Assembly (NCBI RefSeq): GCF_010015445.1
Contig: NC_053123.1
Span: 9,178,434 to 9,242,433, forward strand
DNA from: Perca fluviatilis
Taxonomy: Eukaryota > Chordata > Actinopteri > Perciformes > Percidae
Length of the DNA: 64,000 nucleotides
Direction: 5' to 3'
Shown here: piece by piece, positions 1-11,570 of the stretch
How the letters are laid out: each line of letters starts with the position of its first letter
How positions within the stretch are numbered: position 1 is the first letter of the stretch
Translations under genes and position numbers: made by a program
Notes under the pieces: generated by a model
Seen by the model: only the letters and a program-made list of their open reading frames with translations
Database searches by the model: none
What the model was told of the DNA's origin: nothing

Positions 1-25
1 GTCAGCACTTTTAACAAACAGATTT

Positions 26-53
26 AAAGAAAGAAAGAAAGAAAGAAAGAAAG
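26..53. repeat. (GAAA)n microsatellite
   Basis: About six to seven GAAA units near the left edge, in otherwise unremarkable AT-rich sequence. Confidence 0.9.
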
Positions 54-169
54 TGAAAAATGTTTAAAAGTTTTTTCTAAAGTTCAAAGGCATTATTGGA
101 GTGCTGGTGTCTGTTAAACACTGCTGCCCAGCTGGTGACTTTGTGAGGTTATAGTTTGGCACGGCTTTG

Positions 170-318
170 CTTTTATCTAAATGCTAACGCCAGCATGCTA
201 ACCCTCACAATGACAGTGTCTATAAGATTATCTGGGGATGGTAATGTTTACAAAGATCACCGTCTGAGGTATAACCACATTAGCATGATAATCTTGCGTA
301 TTAGCAAATTCAGAATTT
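170..318. repeat. Dispersed repeat, left fragment (interrupted)
   Basis: The text has repeated 'gctaac / catgctaac / ttagcatg' phrases and resembles an abundant teleost repeat I recognise but cannot assign to a class. Its continuation appears to be at 1120-1345. The stretch between is filled by a SINE and a TTAA element. Assignment rests on recollection, not alignment. Confidence 0.4.
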
Positions 319-444
319 GAGCTGGGGCTTACCTGGTAGAGCTTCCTCCCAGTGTAGGCTGAGTCCTTGGCAGCAGTTCAATCCTGCCCGTGGCACTTTT
401 GCTGCTATAATAAAGGCAATGAAAAAGTCCTAAAAGAATAATAG
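319..444 (+). mobile_element. tRNA-derived SINE
   Basis: An A-box-like segment (TTACCTGGTAGAGC) is followed by a B-box-like CAGTTCAATCC, spaced as in a tRNA promoter. An A-rich tail with AATAAAGGCAATGAAAAAG follows. No cloverleaf with intact stems is evident, so this is a SINE head and not a tRNA gene. Confidence 0.65.
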
Positions 445-582
445 TTTAAAAAAAAAATGTAATACTATATTATTATTATTATTAACATATTATTATTTTT
501 ATTTTTTAATAAATTAAGCTAAATGGCACATGGTCAAAAAAAATTATATCACAATTTACCCTCTGGGGAACTATGGTCTTAA

Positions 583-1098
583 AGTGCTCATATTATGCTC
601 ATTTTCAGGTTCATGGTTGTATTTAGAGGTTGTATCAGAATAGGTTTGCGTGGCTTCATTTTCTAAATAATATATATTTTTGTTGTACTGCACATTGCTG
701 CAGCTCCTCTTTTCACCCTGTGTGTTGAGCTCTCTGTTTTAGCTACAGAGTGAGGCATCGCACTTCTGTTCTATCTTTGTTGGGAGTCGCACATGTGCAG
801 TAGCTAGGTAAGGACTACTAGCCAGTCAGAAGCAGAGTATGAGGGCGTGCCATGCTAGCAGCTAGGCGAGCATTATAACGTGTGTAATAAAGTGACGCAC
901 GTTCGTCATGGAAGTAAAGGCTGGACTACAATAGAGCTGTTTGGAGCAGTTTGTGAACAGTGTTTTCTGTTGGAGATGCTACGTCCCTTTGGGGTGGACT
1001 TTGGGCTTTTTCACTTTGTAAACCTATAACATGCACAAAAAAGATATATAACACAATAAAGGAAAAGGGAAAAAGCCAAAAAAGCATAATATGAGCAC
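583..1098. mobile_element. TTAA-flanked MITE (piggyBac-like), 516 bp
   Basis: The element is bordered by TTAA on both sides (579-582 and 1099-1102). The termini AGTGCTCATATTATGC at the left and GCATAATATGAGCACT at the right are perfect inverted repeats. It has no coding capacity. TTAA duplication is the piggyBac signature, so it is probably a non-autonomous piggyBac-superfamily element. Confidence 0.85.
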
Positions 1099-1119
1099 TT
1101 TAACTAAATATCATGGTAA

Positions 1120-1345
1120 TGCATCCACTAGTTATCGAGACATTTAACTCAAAACCACAAATGCCAACCTACAGGTGGTGCTAGAGGAAAAGTCAGGGGA
1201 TCGCCAAAAAACACGAGGATACATTGCCTAGGGATCATAAATATCTGCACAAAATTCCATAGCAATCCACCTGAGAGTTGTTGAGATATTTCTGACAAAA
1301 GTGGTCGTCCGGTCGACTGACATTGCTATCCCGAGAGCCATTTCA
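1120..1345. repeat. Dispersed repeat, right fragment
   Basis: Phrases such as 'gtggtgctagaggaaaagtc', 'aaaattccatagcaatccac' and 'gttgttgagatatttc' are typical of a very common teleost interspersed repeat. It is probably the continuation of the fragment at 170-318. Class uncertain. Confidence 0.45.
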
Positions 1346-2002
1346 CCACCACTTATCACAGGGTGCGTAAGGGTCATTGTTGATGAGGTAGGGATCACCG
1401 TATGGGTGAGGCTTTTCGCTGGAAGGTAAAGGTCAGCTAATAATAGGCCTGCTTAATGGTAGAAATGCTGGTGGTAAAGTCACAGAAACAGAATTTTCAC
1501 CATATACCCACATCTCAACAAAGTCTTTTTTTCTACCATTGGAGAATTGATCTATGCATTACATTTTTGTCATCTGGTACTGCATTATCAGACTTTAATT
1601 TGACATTTTGATTTAAGAAATCTTCAGGTATGGAATACCTTAGCGTAGACAGGATGTGCTGTATACAGCAGGGCAGCAATGACACATGAATTTGTTTTTC
1701 CGGTGTGTCCATCGGGGAGTCAATAGCTTGGTCTGTTTGACGTAAGTACATATTGAATTAGGCTTTGGAAGACTTGTAGGAAGCAATCAGGAGGTGGTGA
1801 ATTGATTGACTGGGTTATTGATTTATTCATTCATTGAGAGATCACTCCACTGGATTGGCCGACAAGTTGATGGGATCTTAATTTGAGAATTGATTGCTTT
1901 TTGTGTCTACTACGTAGTACTCATTTTTCTTCAGATGCTGCCGGCATTTGGAGGGGAGGGTCAGGTAGGGTGAGCCTTTCGGAGAGCAGCCCTGCACATG
2001 CA
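1346..2002. other. No gene seen
   Basis: AT-rich sequence without recognisable coding, RNA or transposon signals. The short open frames here have no domain features. Confidence 0.6.
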
Positions 2003-2011
2003 CAGGAGGAC

Positions 2012-2387
2012 TAGTCTATATCCTTCGCGTTCCGCTTCCGGGATTGCTCCGGTGCTACCGGAAATTCCGCCGGATGCATGTATTTTCCCTTTCCTTCTGC
2101 TTTCTTTGTATTGGAAGGTTAAATCCGGTGGATTTCTGAGGACTACGGTTAACTGCTCCTCAGATCTCTGCAGGGTAAATTGAGACAGCTAGCTAGACTA
2201 TCTGTCCAATCTGAGTTTTCTCTCGCACGACTATTTTGCAGCGGCTCGGTGCGGAGTTTAGCACCGCCCATGACGATTCTGATTGGTTTAAAGAAATGCC
2301 ATTAAACCTCCCATCCCCGAATGCTGTGTGGAGTAGCCAGAGCCTCCTTTAGCGCGCTTTGGAGGAGGGTCTAGCAAAGCGAGGCTA
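2012..2387. mobile_element. Short DNA element with terminal hairpin, 376 bp
   Basis: A 9-bp direct repeat, CAGGAGGAC, lies at 2003-2011 and 2388-2396, flush against a segment with short inverted ends (TAGTCT / GGCTA). Near the right end is a hairpin of type GCCAGAGCCTCC...GGAGGAGGGTCTAGC. A second copy in the same orientation lies at 63284-63676. Superfamily is uncertain: a 9-bp duplication would suit Mutator-like elements and 8 bp would suit hAT. Confidence 0.7.
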
Positions 2388-2572
2388 CAGGAGGACCAAT
2401 GTCCATGGACACATTTATTAGACCAAATTATGTGTTTTCATTTTTTATGCTCACAGAAATATTTGCAGCATTTGTACAACTTTTAGTGTTAATTTCCTCT
2501 GAAGGGACATGAAGGCATCATGTCAATGTGGAAAAGTGGAATTGTCGTCATGGATCATTAAGCACCAGTGAC

Positions 2573-2574
<2 letters not shown>

Positions 2575-2637
<63 letters not shown>

Positions 2638-2691
2638 TATTGATGCACGGACACATAGAATGTGTGTGTGTGTGTGTGTGTGTGTAGAAAA

Positions 2692-2730
<39 letters not shown>
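2575..2730. repeat. Compound (GT)n-(TG)n-(AC)n microsatellite
   Basis: About 60 bp of GT is followed by a short spacer, a second TG tract near 2660-2686 and an AC tract to 2730. The GT and AC arms are complementary and could fold back on each other. Open frames across it (poly-Cys-Val, poly-His-Thr) are artefacts. Confidence 0.97.
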
Positions 2731-2732
<2 letters not shown>

Positions 2733-3195
2733 AATCCAATGCACATCAATGTTCAGCAAATAGCCTCCTTGATCTCTAGGTACAGGACGGATCCTACAAA
2801 GATCAGACAGGATGCAGCTTGTTTGAATTCAGTTTGGGTTTATTTAATAAGTTAAATATAGTCCCTCCAGGCTCGTTTAAAATGCCAAAGAGGACCAAAG
2901 AGTGCCAGTGCAGGAGGTCACTGACACCAACATCCGCTTTAAAAGAAATGTTCATGCTATTTAGTACCTGACTATTTCTTTCAACATACAAAGGGATGTG
3001 TCTTCTTAAGGTAGAGAGGAACACCATGAAAATGCTTCCTGTCCATCACAGGACTGACACATCTCTGAAATAAAAATGACTGTCATGAACACATAATACT
3101 CCCTTGTACTTCGGCACTTATTTATTTGAGTTTTATAGCTCAGAATAAAATAGAGTAAGATAGAAAAAGGGAACTCTCTCTATCTCTTCCCTTCA

Positions 3196-3238
<43 letters not shown>

Positions 3239-5154
3239 CACACACATATTACACACATCCACACAGAGACACACACACTTCCCTCGCCTCTTGCCTGTTT
3301 CCATGGAGACAGTAGTGAGCTGTTTCTTCACAGGAATCAAACCATCTGACTTGATCACAATACATATGCTCCCACACATGCGTGCACTGCACACACATAC
3401 ACTGCACAGTGATGCATTTTTCAGTTTTACCACATGACTGTGTGTCCTGCAAAAGGATTACCCCTGCATGTAAGGTTGTATTGGTTATGTGTCATCACTC
3501 TATATGATATCTATTCTTCTCTGTGTAAATCTCTAATTTGCATAGTTTCTCCTTTCCAGATTACATTTTTTATGGGATGAGAGTATTCATGTTAAATGAA
3601 GTGCATCAGTTTTCCTATTTGTATTTTAATGAAGAGATGTACTGCAAGTCTGATAGGGGTAAATTCTGCTTAATGAACATAGGGCGATGACTTTTTGTTA
3701 AAAATGGATAACATCAATGGCAAGGTGGACCCTATTACTTTAATGCAAATTTTCAAAATGCCTGATTACAATGGGGGAGCATTATGTCCTTTTGTCATCC
3801 CTGCAGATATTTTATGTCATGCTGTTCCGTGTTACCTTTCACCTTATACTATATATCATATCAGATATGATGTCATCATTTACCATCTAATACTGTATTT
3901 TGTTAATAAGTTACACTGATTGTTTGTATTATTACTGTCCACTTTACTGTGTTGATAAAAGTATGTTTTAATACCAAAACCTGTTTTGGCAAAGTTAATT
4001 TAAAATGTGATATGTAGTTAATAACTCTGATTCTGACTGTTCAAAAATGGGTCTGAGTGATCACTTGATCACAGTCAATGGTTATTAAATAAAACGTACA
4101 CCCACAATGGCCTGCTGTAGCCTTTTGGTCTTCAGGATTAGACTGAAACTGAAATTAAAACAAGTGGTCTGTGTGTTGCTGGGCTGCCATCTACAAGTAC
4201 ACACAATCTTTTAAAAGAGTGTTAGGCTGCCACACCCGACTACACTTCCACCTCAACACTAGCACCATACTAATTTGATATCAGAGTACTCACATTCATC
4301 TAAGGTCCCATGTTGATAGAAACCCTCTGAATACAAAACATTGTTTCAGCAGTGTTGCACATTGCGATCTTAAATATCGTAATTAGTGGTCATCAGAAGA
4401 AAATGCAAATGACAGTTTGAAATACTGAAAGTTTTCTCACTACTGTCTTAAGCAACTGCACGACTTTCACTTCCTTCTCTGCCATGACCCCACCACCATG
4501 TGCAGCCAGTGAGTGCATGGAAATCAGCTGTTGTGTTATGTACCTGGTTCCAGCTTTCATTTGCATCCTGTCCGTAAGCACCAAGCTCAGCTACACCATT
4601 AAAATTTAACAGCTCAGAGGCATGTAGTCACATCTCAGAGTTCCGAAAAGGAAACACACATCATTACAGATAAGCAGCAACCACATATAGCCTATGTATG
4701 CCTATGTTCCCCTTTTTCTAATCTGCATGGGTTTGCCTGAATGTTTGACTCAATCTAGAAACATGTGGAACATACAGTATATAATGCATGCGCAACAGTA
4801 ATTGCAATAGCCAGGGTGTCTTGAAAGAATGCAAAATATAGGCTGTAATAAACCGTTCCCATCTATTCATCACATCCCACAGATGACAGCAGAGGCTCAG
4901 AAAGGAAAAAAATGTGGGGGAGACCGGCTTTAATGTCATTCCGGTGAGTTCCATCTGTTTTGCTCCTCATTTTTTTGTTGCAATCATTTAGATGTTCGTT
5001 TTCTACGTTCTGCTTAATCAATTTCTCTTAAACACATAACAAAAATCATGACAAAATACTTGCCTTTATTGACCTTTTTTATCCAAAAGTCACCACAGTA
5101 ACCTTAAATCACACATTTGACCTTTTAAAAAAAATAAAATTCTATTTTTTTCTC
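2731..5154. other. No gene seen; one (AC)n array
   Basis: AT-rich non-coding sequence. An (AC)n tract lies at 3197-3236. Short open frames have no recognisable domain and look like chance frames. Confidence 0.6.
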
Positions 5155-5158
5155 TTAA

Positions 5159-5830
5159 AGGAACACGCCGACTTATTGGAAATTTAGCTTATTCACCATA
5201 ACCCCCAGAGTAAGACAAGTCGATACATACCCTTCTCATCTCCGTGCGTGCTGTAAAGCTGTCTGACAGCTCCAGCATTAGCTTAGCCTAGCACAGATCC
5301 TGCAGGTAACTGGTTCCAACTAGCCTACTGCTCCAAATTGTGACAAAAGTGACAAAATAACGCCAACATAGCGTTTACTTTTTTTACATGTTGGAGTAGT
5401 TAAAGCGGTACGTAATAACAGAGACACAGCCATCTTCTAACCGTAAACAAACCGGGAACTATATTCTCAGACAGGCTTGCTGCGAGCATATCACTCCGCC
5501 CAAGTACTATATTCTTCCGCCTGAGAATATAGTTCCCGGTTGGTTACTGTTAGAAGATGGCTGTGTCTCATGTTACGTTGTTTTTTGTACACGCTGTGAC
5601 TCTACAAATCACAACATGTAAATAGGAACATGTTGGCGTTATTTTGTCACTTATTCGGAGCAGTAGGATTACTGGAACCATTCGCCTGCCTGTTCTGTTA
5701 TGGGCTGATGCCGCTGGAGACGTCAGACAGCTTTACAGCACGCACGGAGATGAGAAGGGTATGTATCGACTTGTCTTACTCTCAGGGTTACGGTGAATAA
5801 GCTAAATTCCCAATAAGTCGGCGTGTTCCT
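5159..5830. mobile_element. TTAA-flanked foldback element, 672 bp
   Basis: TTAA lies on each side (5155-5158, 5831-5834). Ends are AGGAACACGCCGACTTATTG and its reverse complement. The inverted repeat does not stop at the terminus: matching segments continue inward on both arms (for example the CACAGCCATCTTCTAAC block and the GGGAACTATATTCTCAG block) almost to the centre near 5495. No coding capacity. Best read as a non-autonomous piggyBac-type element made of two long arms. Confidence 0.88.
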
Positions 5831-5834
5831 TTAA

Positions 5835-7394
5835 ATGTAAGATTTTATTTAATTTTTACTTGAAGGAAGAATGGAATCCATACTTTTGACAGTGTAGCCG
5901 CACACGTCTTGATGGCTTGGTTTCCACTAGGGAAAGAAAATAAAGACAGTGCTAAGCGAACCATCGTGCAACCATTTGTCATCTTGGAGAGATTTGCCAC
6001 AAAATATACGGATGCATGGAATTATTTGCAAGACTGTACTCCCCCACACTAAATACAGCTAATAACAGTATTTTCATTAATATCTTAGACTTTCCTACAT
6101 ACAATTGAAATGAAGTACAATATTCAGCAATATTTAAAATGTTTCTAAACTCAGTTCCTTGTCCAAGAACAACAGGGAAGGGAAGAATAATCCCAGCTCA
6201 GCTCTCCATCCTGGATTTCCTGATAAAAGCACATTCACACTTGCACCTGTCTCTGCAAATATTCACTCCATCTCTCATTTATTTGAACTGAATCGTGTTT
6301 GACCGACAAAGTAAATAATGCATTTCCTGTTAAATGCCAGCTCTGGCTGGCTCCAGCTGTCTCGCTGGTCAAAGTTCACCTGTTCAACTTCAACCTGAAA
6401 AGAAGTGCTTTGATGCATCTCATGTCATGTTTGAAAATGAAGAAGTCAATCTTGCAGTGTTCCATTAGCATGTTTTGTACAGTATTATAGGCCTACTAGT
6501 GGCTGCGTTATTGCTCTCATAAACAGGTTATGATTGCTCTGCTGAATATTTCGTTATTTTTTATTCATTCCTTTGGAAGCAAGGAAAATGACCTTATTCA
6601 GAGAAACATTTTAAGGCAAGTTTCAGACTGACCCTAAATTTACATCACATGCCAAAGTTACAAACAGCAGCACATGAATGCATATTACATATTTACAAGT
6701 TGGATTATAAAAACATCAGTCGTGCTATATCCAAATACCACCCAAAGCTTTTCAGTTTATAGATCAGTCAGCCAAGGTTGCTCTTGTTCTCCATTTCTAT
6801 TTCTCATTGTTGTTGAAATGCTCTCAATACATATTTTAAACAAAAAGTTATAATTTACAAGGTTTAAGGATTTTTGAAAGAGAGATCAACATTTCTCAAC
6901 TAGCTGATGACACAGCCTTCTTTTGTTTGGTTTATAAATGATTTTAAATTGTTTTTTTCCTCACTGAAAAAGATCAAATCTAGTAAAATTGCAAGAAAAA
7001 TGTGTAGTGACATATGTTGGAAACGACTGTTTTGATTAATCTCCCCTTGTGTGCCACTCTAAATGTTAATTTTATTTTCTCTAGCCTTTTTGCTTTTGAC
7101 TTGTGTATTTTTAAGTAGTTCCCCTTCTTTGGTTTGCTTTTTTTTTGCTTCGGTAATTCTTTCTTGTACATTGAAAACATTTGTATTGTATCTACGCAGG
7201 TATATTCTTTTTCCCCTTCGAGAGTTTTGTATGTTGTGGTTTTTTGCAGCTAATGGAGTTAAAAATGCACTTCATTAATTCTAATTTCCAATTTATATTT
7301 AATTTAATTTTAATCATAATTCAATTTGAATCATCATTTAATGATTTGTTGGGAATTTGTGAATTTTATCTTGAGTTTAATTTATTTATCATAT
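5835..7394. other. No gene seen
   Basis: AT-rich sequence between the foldback element and the LINE. Open frames around 7063-7438 are low-complexity hydrophobic translations of T-rich DNA. Confidence 0.6.
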
Positions 7395-7845
7395 TGCTTG
7401 TTTCCTGCGGAGATGTTGTTGCGGCACTGCGCCTCTAATTGTACCTCCTAAGTTGCCGTAGGAGGAGACGTAGGCAGGTGGGCAGGTAGACGCTGGTAGG
7501 CAAGTTTGTTGATCTTCAACTTAGGGTAGGCAGACAGACGGTCGTTCGGTGTAATTCACTGCTTCCTTTCGTGCCGGGTAATCGGAGAGTTGTGTGTTGG
7601 AAACTTTGTGACTAGTTGTGATTTTGGATTGGATAGTGTGGGTTTTGTGAGGAACTGTTTGAAGGGGTATCCCTGAGCAGGTCTTAGCAAACTCAGTAGA
7701 TAGATTCGAAGTGGAAAGCAAGTCGTGTGGTGAGTTTTCTGTAAAGGACAAATTGTCAGTGAACCTTGTTGTAACGATACATTCTCACACAGGTGGGGAT
7801 ACTTTATCTCAGAGTCAGCCCATGCCCAAGGGAGTGGATAGGGAT

Positions 7846-7903
7846 GGGGGTGGCTGGAGCACAGTGAGTATACTCACTCACTGTGCTCTAGTGCTCCACC
7901 CCC
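7846..7903. repeat. GC-rich hairpin in LINE leader
   Basis: A perfect 13-bp inverted repeat, GAGCACAGTGAGT (7857-7869) against ACTCACTGTGCTC (7876-7888), is enclosed by an outer GGGGGTGG / CCACCCCC pair. It lies 65 bp upstream of the ORF1 start. It may be a structured leader RNA or a chance small palindrome. Confidence 0.7.
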
Positions 7904-7967
7904 ATAGGCCTATAGGCCTAAAACAAATCACAAAAGACTGCAAGGTTATAATTCTCAGGATAGTGAT

Positions 7968-9041
7968 ATGGAAAACCCACAGGTTAAAGTACTAAGGCCT
8001 AATCCAAACAGTGATGAGGAATTTAAAGTTCTGATTAAAGTAAAAGGAGGGGCTGGATTTTCTACAGTCAGTCCCCTTAAATTGACAAATGAACTTAAAA
8101 AAGGGATTGGTGACATATTGCGTGCCTCTATTTTGCAGAATGGAATGATTTCAATTATATGTAAGTCGGAAACACAACAAGTTAAGGCTCTCAAAATTAA
8201 AACAAAAATTAATACAGAGGTAAAAGGAGTGATGTAGATTGTGCCAGTGGACATATCTGAGCAAGAGATATTGACTAGTTTAAAAGGTGGTAATGTTGTA
8301 GCTGTAAAACGCATGGGTAGAAATGAGAATGGTAGAGGAACTATCCCTATCCTTCTCTCCTTTAAAGACGATGTGTTACCGAAGAGGGTCATGTTGGGAT
8401 GTATGAGCTATCCAGTGAAAGAGTATGACAGACCCCCTTTGAGATGCTTTCAGTGCCAGAGATATGGGCATGTGGCAGCTGTGTGTAATGGAAAGAGAAG
8501 ATGTAGACAATGTAGTCAGGAGCATGACGGGAAAGATTGTAATGAACCTGTGAAATGTTGTAACTGTGGGGGTGAACATCCAGCTTCCTTCAGGGGGTGT
8601 CAAAACTATATCAAAGCAGAAAATGTGGAGAAAATTAAAAAAGAGAAGAAAATATCTTATGCTGAGGCAGTGAGAAGGCTGGAGTGTAATGGTGGGGTAA
8701 ATCAAGATCAAGGTGTGATTAAAACAAAAGATGTAGTAAAGGGTCATGCTTTTACTGATGACTCTGTTGTGATTAGCAAAAAAGGACTACTGGCGTTCAT
8801 GGTTGAAGCAATGTGGAGAGTTAAAATGGTGGCAAACAAAAAGTCAGATGTGGCACGTGAAATTGCTTCTGCTGCAGAAAAACTTTTGGGATTCAAGGGG
8901 ATCAATCCAAAGGAATTGTGGGAATTTACGTATACTCAGGACAGTGCAGATCAAAGACCAAATGGGAGTCAACAGATAGAGTTGGATGACAATGAGGAAG
9001 AGGAAATGGACAGCAGACATGAAGACTATGAGGGTGATTAG
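7968..9041 (+). pseudogene. LINE ORF1 (gag-like zinc-knuckle protein), one nonsense codon
   Basis: ORF1 proteins of I-type LINEs bind the element RNA and form the retrotransposition particle. The frame opens at an ATG (MENPQVKV...) and runs about 357 codons, broken once by an in-frame TAG at 8235-8237. The frame continues unchanged after it, so this is a point nonsense mutation. Three zinc knuckles follow in a row: CFQCQRYGHVAAVC, CRQCSQEHDGKDC and a variant CCNCGGEHPASFRGC with altered spacing. A basic stretch and a SYAEAV motif follow, and the C-terminus is acidic. ORF2 begins 14 nt after the stop. Confidence 0.85.
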
Positions 9042-9054
9042 TGTTTTTTGTATT

Positions 9055-9835
9055 ATGTTTTACATAATGCAATGGAATGCTAGGAGTGTTGTTGCGAATG
9101 GGCAAGAGTTTAAACACTTGATAGACTGTTTTGGAGAAAAACCAGATATTATTTGTATTGAGGGAACTTGGTTGAACCTGAGATTAGATTTTAGAATACC
9201 GGGGTACAAATGTGAAAGGAAAGATAGGGAGAATATATCAGGAGGGGGGTTGTGCTACATTTATTAGAAATGGGATTCAGTATAGAAGAATTTAAATAAA
9301 AACTGTGTTAGAGTGTGTTATTACAGAAGTTTGGACTGATCGAGGGAAAATCTCTGTTGTAAATTTATATAATCCGTGCATTAAGCTATAAGAGAGGTAC
9401 TTTCAGGAAATTGTAGATAAGATTTGTGTACCAGGGATTTGGGTTGGGGATTTTAATGCTCATAGTGAACTGTGGGGAGGTGAGAAGAGAGACAGAAATG
9501 GTCAAATTGTAGAAGATTTTATAGATAAAAATAATTGAATTGTGTTAAATGATGGTCGTCCTACATGGTTTAATATAAGTCGGTCAATGTCATCTTCCGT
9601 AGATATTACAATTGTATCAGCAGAGTTAGCATCGACCAGTAGGTGGGAGACAATGGATCTATATACAGTGGGAAGTGATCATGTGCCAATAATTAGTAAA
9701 TTTGGTAGGTGTCTGCTTGATGAGCCAGTTCTTAGCTCCTTGCGTCTTAATTATAAAAGAGCTAACTGGATCAAGTTTGAGAATCAAGTGAATGTGGGAT
9801 TATCACTGATAGATAGTGGAAAAAGGAGTAGATGA
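9055..9835 (+). pseudogene. LINE ORF2 part 1: apurinic/apyrimidinic endonuclease domain, broken
   Basis: The domain nicks target DNA to prime reverse transcription. Visible motifs are MQWNARS near the start, GDFNAH around 9446 and SDHVPI near 9677. The motif that normally reads Q-E-T reads E-G-T here (CIEGTWL), so the expected catalytic glutamate seems to be glycine. A frameshift lies in the G-run near 9241-9248, and an in-frame stop lies near 9537 before the C-terminal part. Non-functional. Confidence 0.82.
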
Positions 9836-9918
9836 GTGGAATAGGTCTCTTAGCGAAGTATTGTGGGATGCAGCAGTAAAGAGTATTCCTAAGAAAAAAA
9901 GTACGAGTAAGAGGAGTA

Positions 9919-11566
9919 ATGGTACCGTGGTGGACTGAAGAATGTAATTCGGCGGTCCGAGATAGGAATAGGGCATATAAAAATTTACGGAAACATCTAT
10001 TAGAGAATTGGGCTGTTGAATATAAGAGGCTTAGAGCTAATAGACGTGTAATTAAAGAAGCAAAGAAGCAAAGGTGGAAGACTTTCTGTAATAAATTAGG
10101 ACCGGATACGCCCTTACAAAAGGTGTGGCACCTAGTTCATAGAATGACCGGTATCTTTCGGCAGACAGAAATTCCTGTCATCCACTATGATGGGGATGAA
10201 GCTGTAAATAATAAAGGGTCAAGCAATTTCAAAAAGTGCATAGCTCTAAAAACGTAGATGATGTAAACAGGAGAAGGAGATGTCAAATATCAAGAACTAA
10301 TATGGCTAAATTGCTGATTGATTGTGATAATGCTGATGATATTAATGTATTTTTCTCAATAGAAGAACTACAAAAAGCTATTGCTCAGGGTAAAGATACC
10401 TCACCTGGCAGGGATGGGTTGGGATATCAGTTATTTAAAAATTCTGGTGATTTGTTAGGAGAAAAAGTTATTGCCCAAATTAATAATGTATGGGAGAGTG
10501 GCTGTCTTCCTAAAGACTGGAAACCTGCTGTAATTATTCCCATTGTAAAACCAGGGAAAAGTTCTTATAGACCAATTGCATTAACCTCTGTTTTATGTAA
10601 AATTATGGAGCGCATGATTACAGATAGACTTGTGGATAAACTGGAGAAAAGTGGATATTTTGTGGAATATCAGAGTGGATTTAGGCAGGGGCGGTCAACA
10701 ATGGATGCTGTTTTGGATTTAGATATTGACATTAAAAAAGCCATCGCAAATAAAGAAGCCGTTGTTGCAGTGTTTCTGGACATTGAAAAAGCTTATGATA
10801 TGCTTTGGAAGGAGGGGTTGCTTATTGCACTTTATGATGCGGGAATCAGAGGAAGAATGTTTAACTGGATTAAGAATTTTTTAAGTGATAGGACGATTCA
10901 GGTAAGGGTGGGAGGGGAATTATCAGAGGAGCTTGGGGTAGAGAATGGTACCCCTCAAGGAAGTGTTATAAGCCCGGTCCTTTTTAATATACTAATTAAT
11001 GGTATGTTTAGTAGAGTGGGAAAAGCATTTCGGTTTTCATTGTTTGCAGATGATGGGGCCCTCTGGAAGGGGAGGAACCTGTCCTATGTATTTGGCCAAA
11101 TTCAAATTGCTTTGGAGAAGGTATCTGAATGGGCTAATGATTGGGGTTTTAAAATATCAATAGAAAAAACTAAATGCATGGTATTTGGATATAAGAAGAC
11201 AATACATTTTAAATTCTTGGGGATATGGTTAGATGAAAGGTTGACATGGAAAAAGCATATTGAGATGGTTTCATCTAAGTGTGGGAAAATAATTAATGTT
11301 TTAAGGTGTGTGGCTGGGGCTGAGTGGGGGGCTGATAGTGACACTATGATGATGATATATAGAGCAATGATAAGATCAACTATTGATTATGGCTGTATGG
11401 TATATGGGGCAGCAGCCCCTTCAGTGATTAGCCAACTTGATATAGTCCAAGCAAAAGCTCTTACAGTGTGTAGTGGGGCGTTTCGTACAACACCAATATC
11501 TGCGCTATTAATAGAATCGGGGAGATGCCATTGGCTATAAGAAGACGTAAACTTGGGTTGAAGTAT
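9919..11566 (+). pseudogene. LINE ORF2 part 2: linker and reverse transcriptase
   Basis: The segment 9919-10257 is the linker (basic, with PWWTEECNSAV). A +1/-1 shift near 10240 leads into the RT frame (10236-11540). RT blocks are clear: GRDGLGYQLFKN, SSYRPIALTSVLCKIMER, FLDIEKAYD (first catalytic Asp), GTPQGSVISPVLFN, and FADDGALW (FADD catalytic box). The thumb region has FLGIWLDERLTWKKH. A further shift near 11520 breaks the frame shortly before the TTAA element. This is the best preserved part of the LINE. Confidence 0.9.
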
Positions 11567-11570
11567 TTAA

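Noticed and set aside
319..444. tRNA gene candidates at 319, 17935, 19711 and 55285
   Set aside because: A and B boxes are present, but stems do not form a complete cloverleaf and SINE bodies follow.
2523..2779. Open frames encoding poly-Cys-Val or poly-His-Thr, here and at every CA/GT array
   Set aside because: They are translations of dinucleotide repeats in all frames, not genes.
7711..7995. A 94-codon frame before LINE ORF1
   Set aside because: It covers the leader hairpin and overlaps the true ORF1 start in another frame; no resemblance to LINE proteins.
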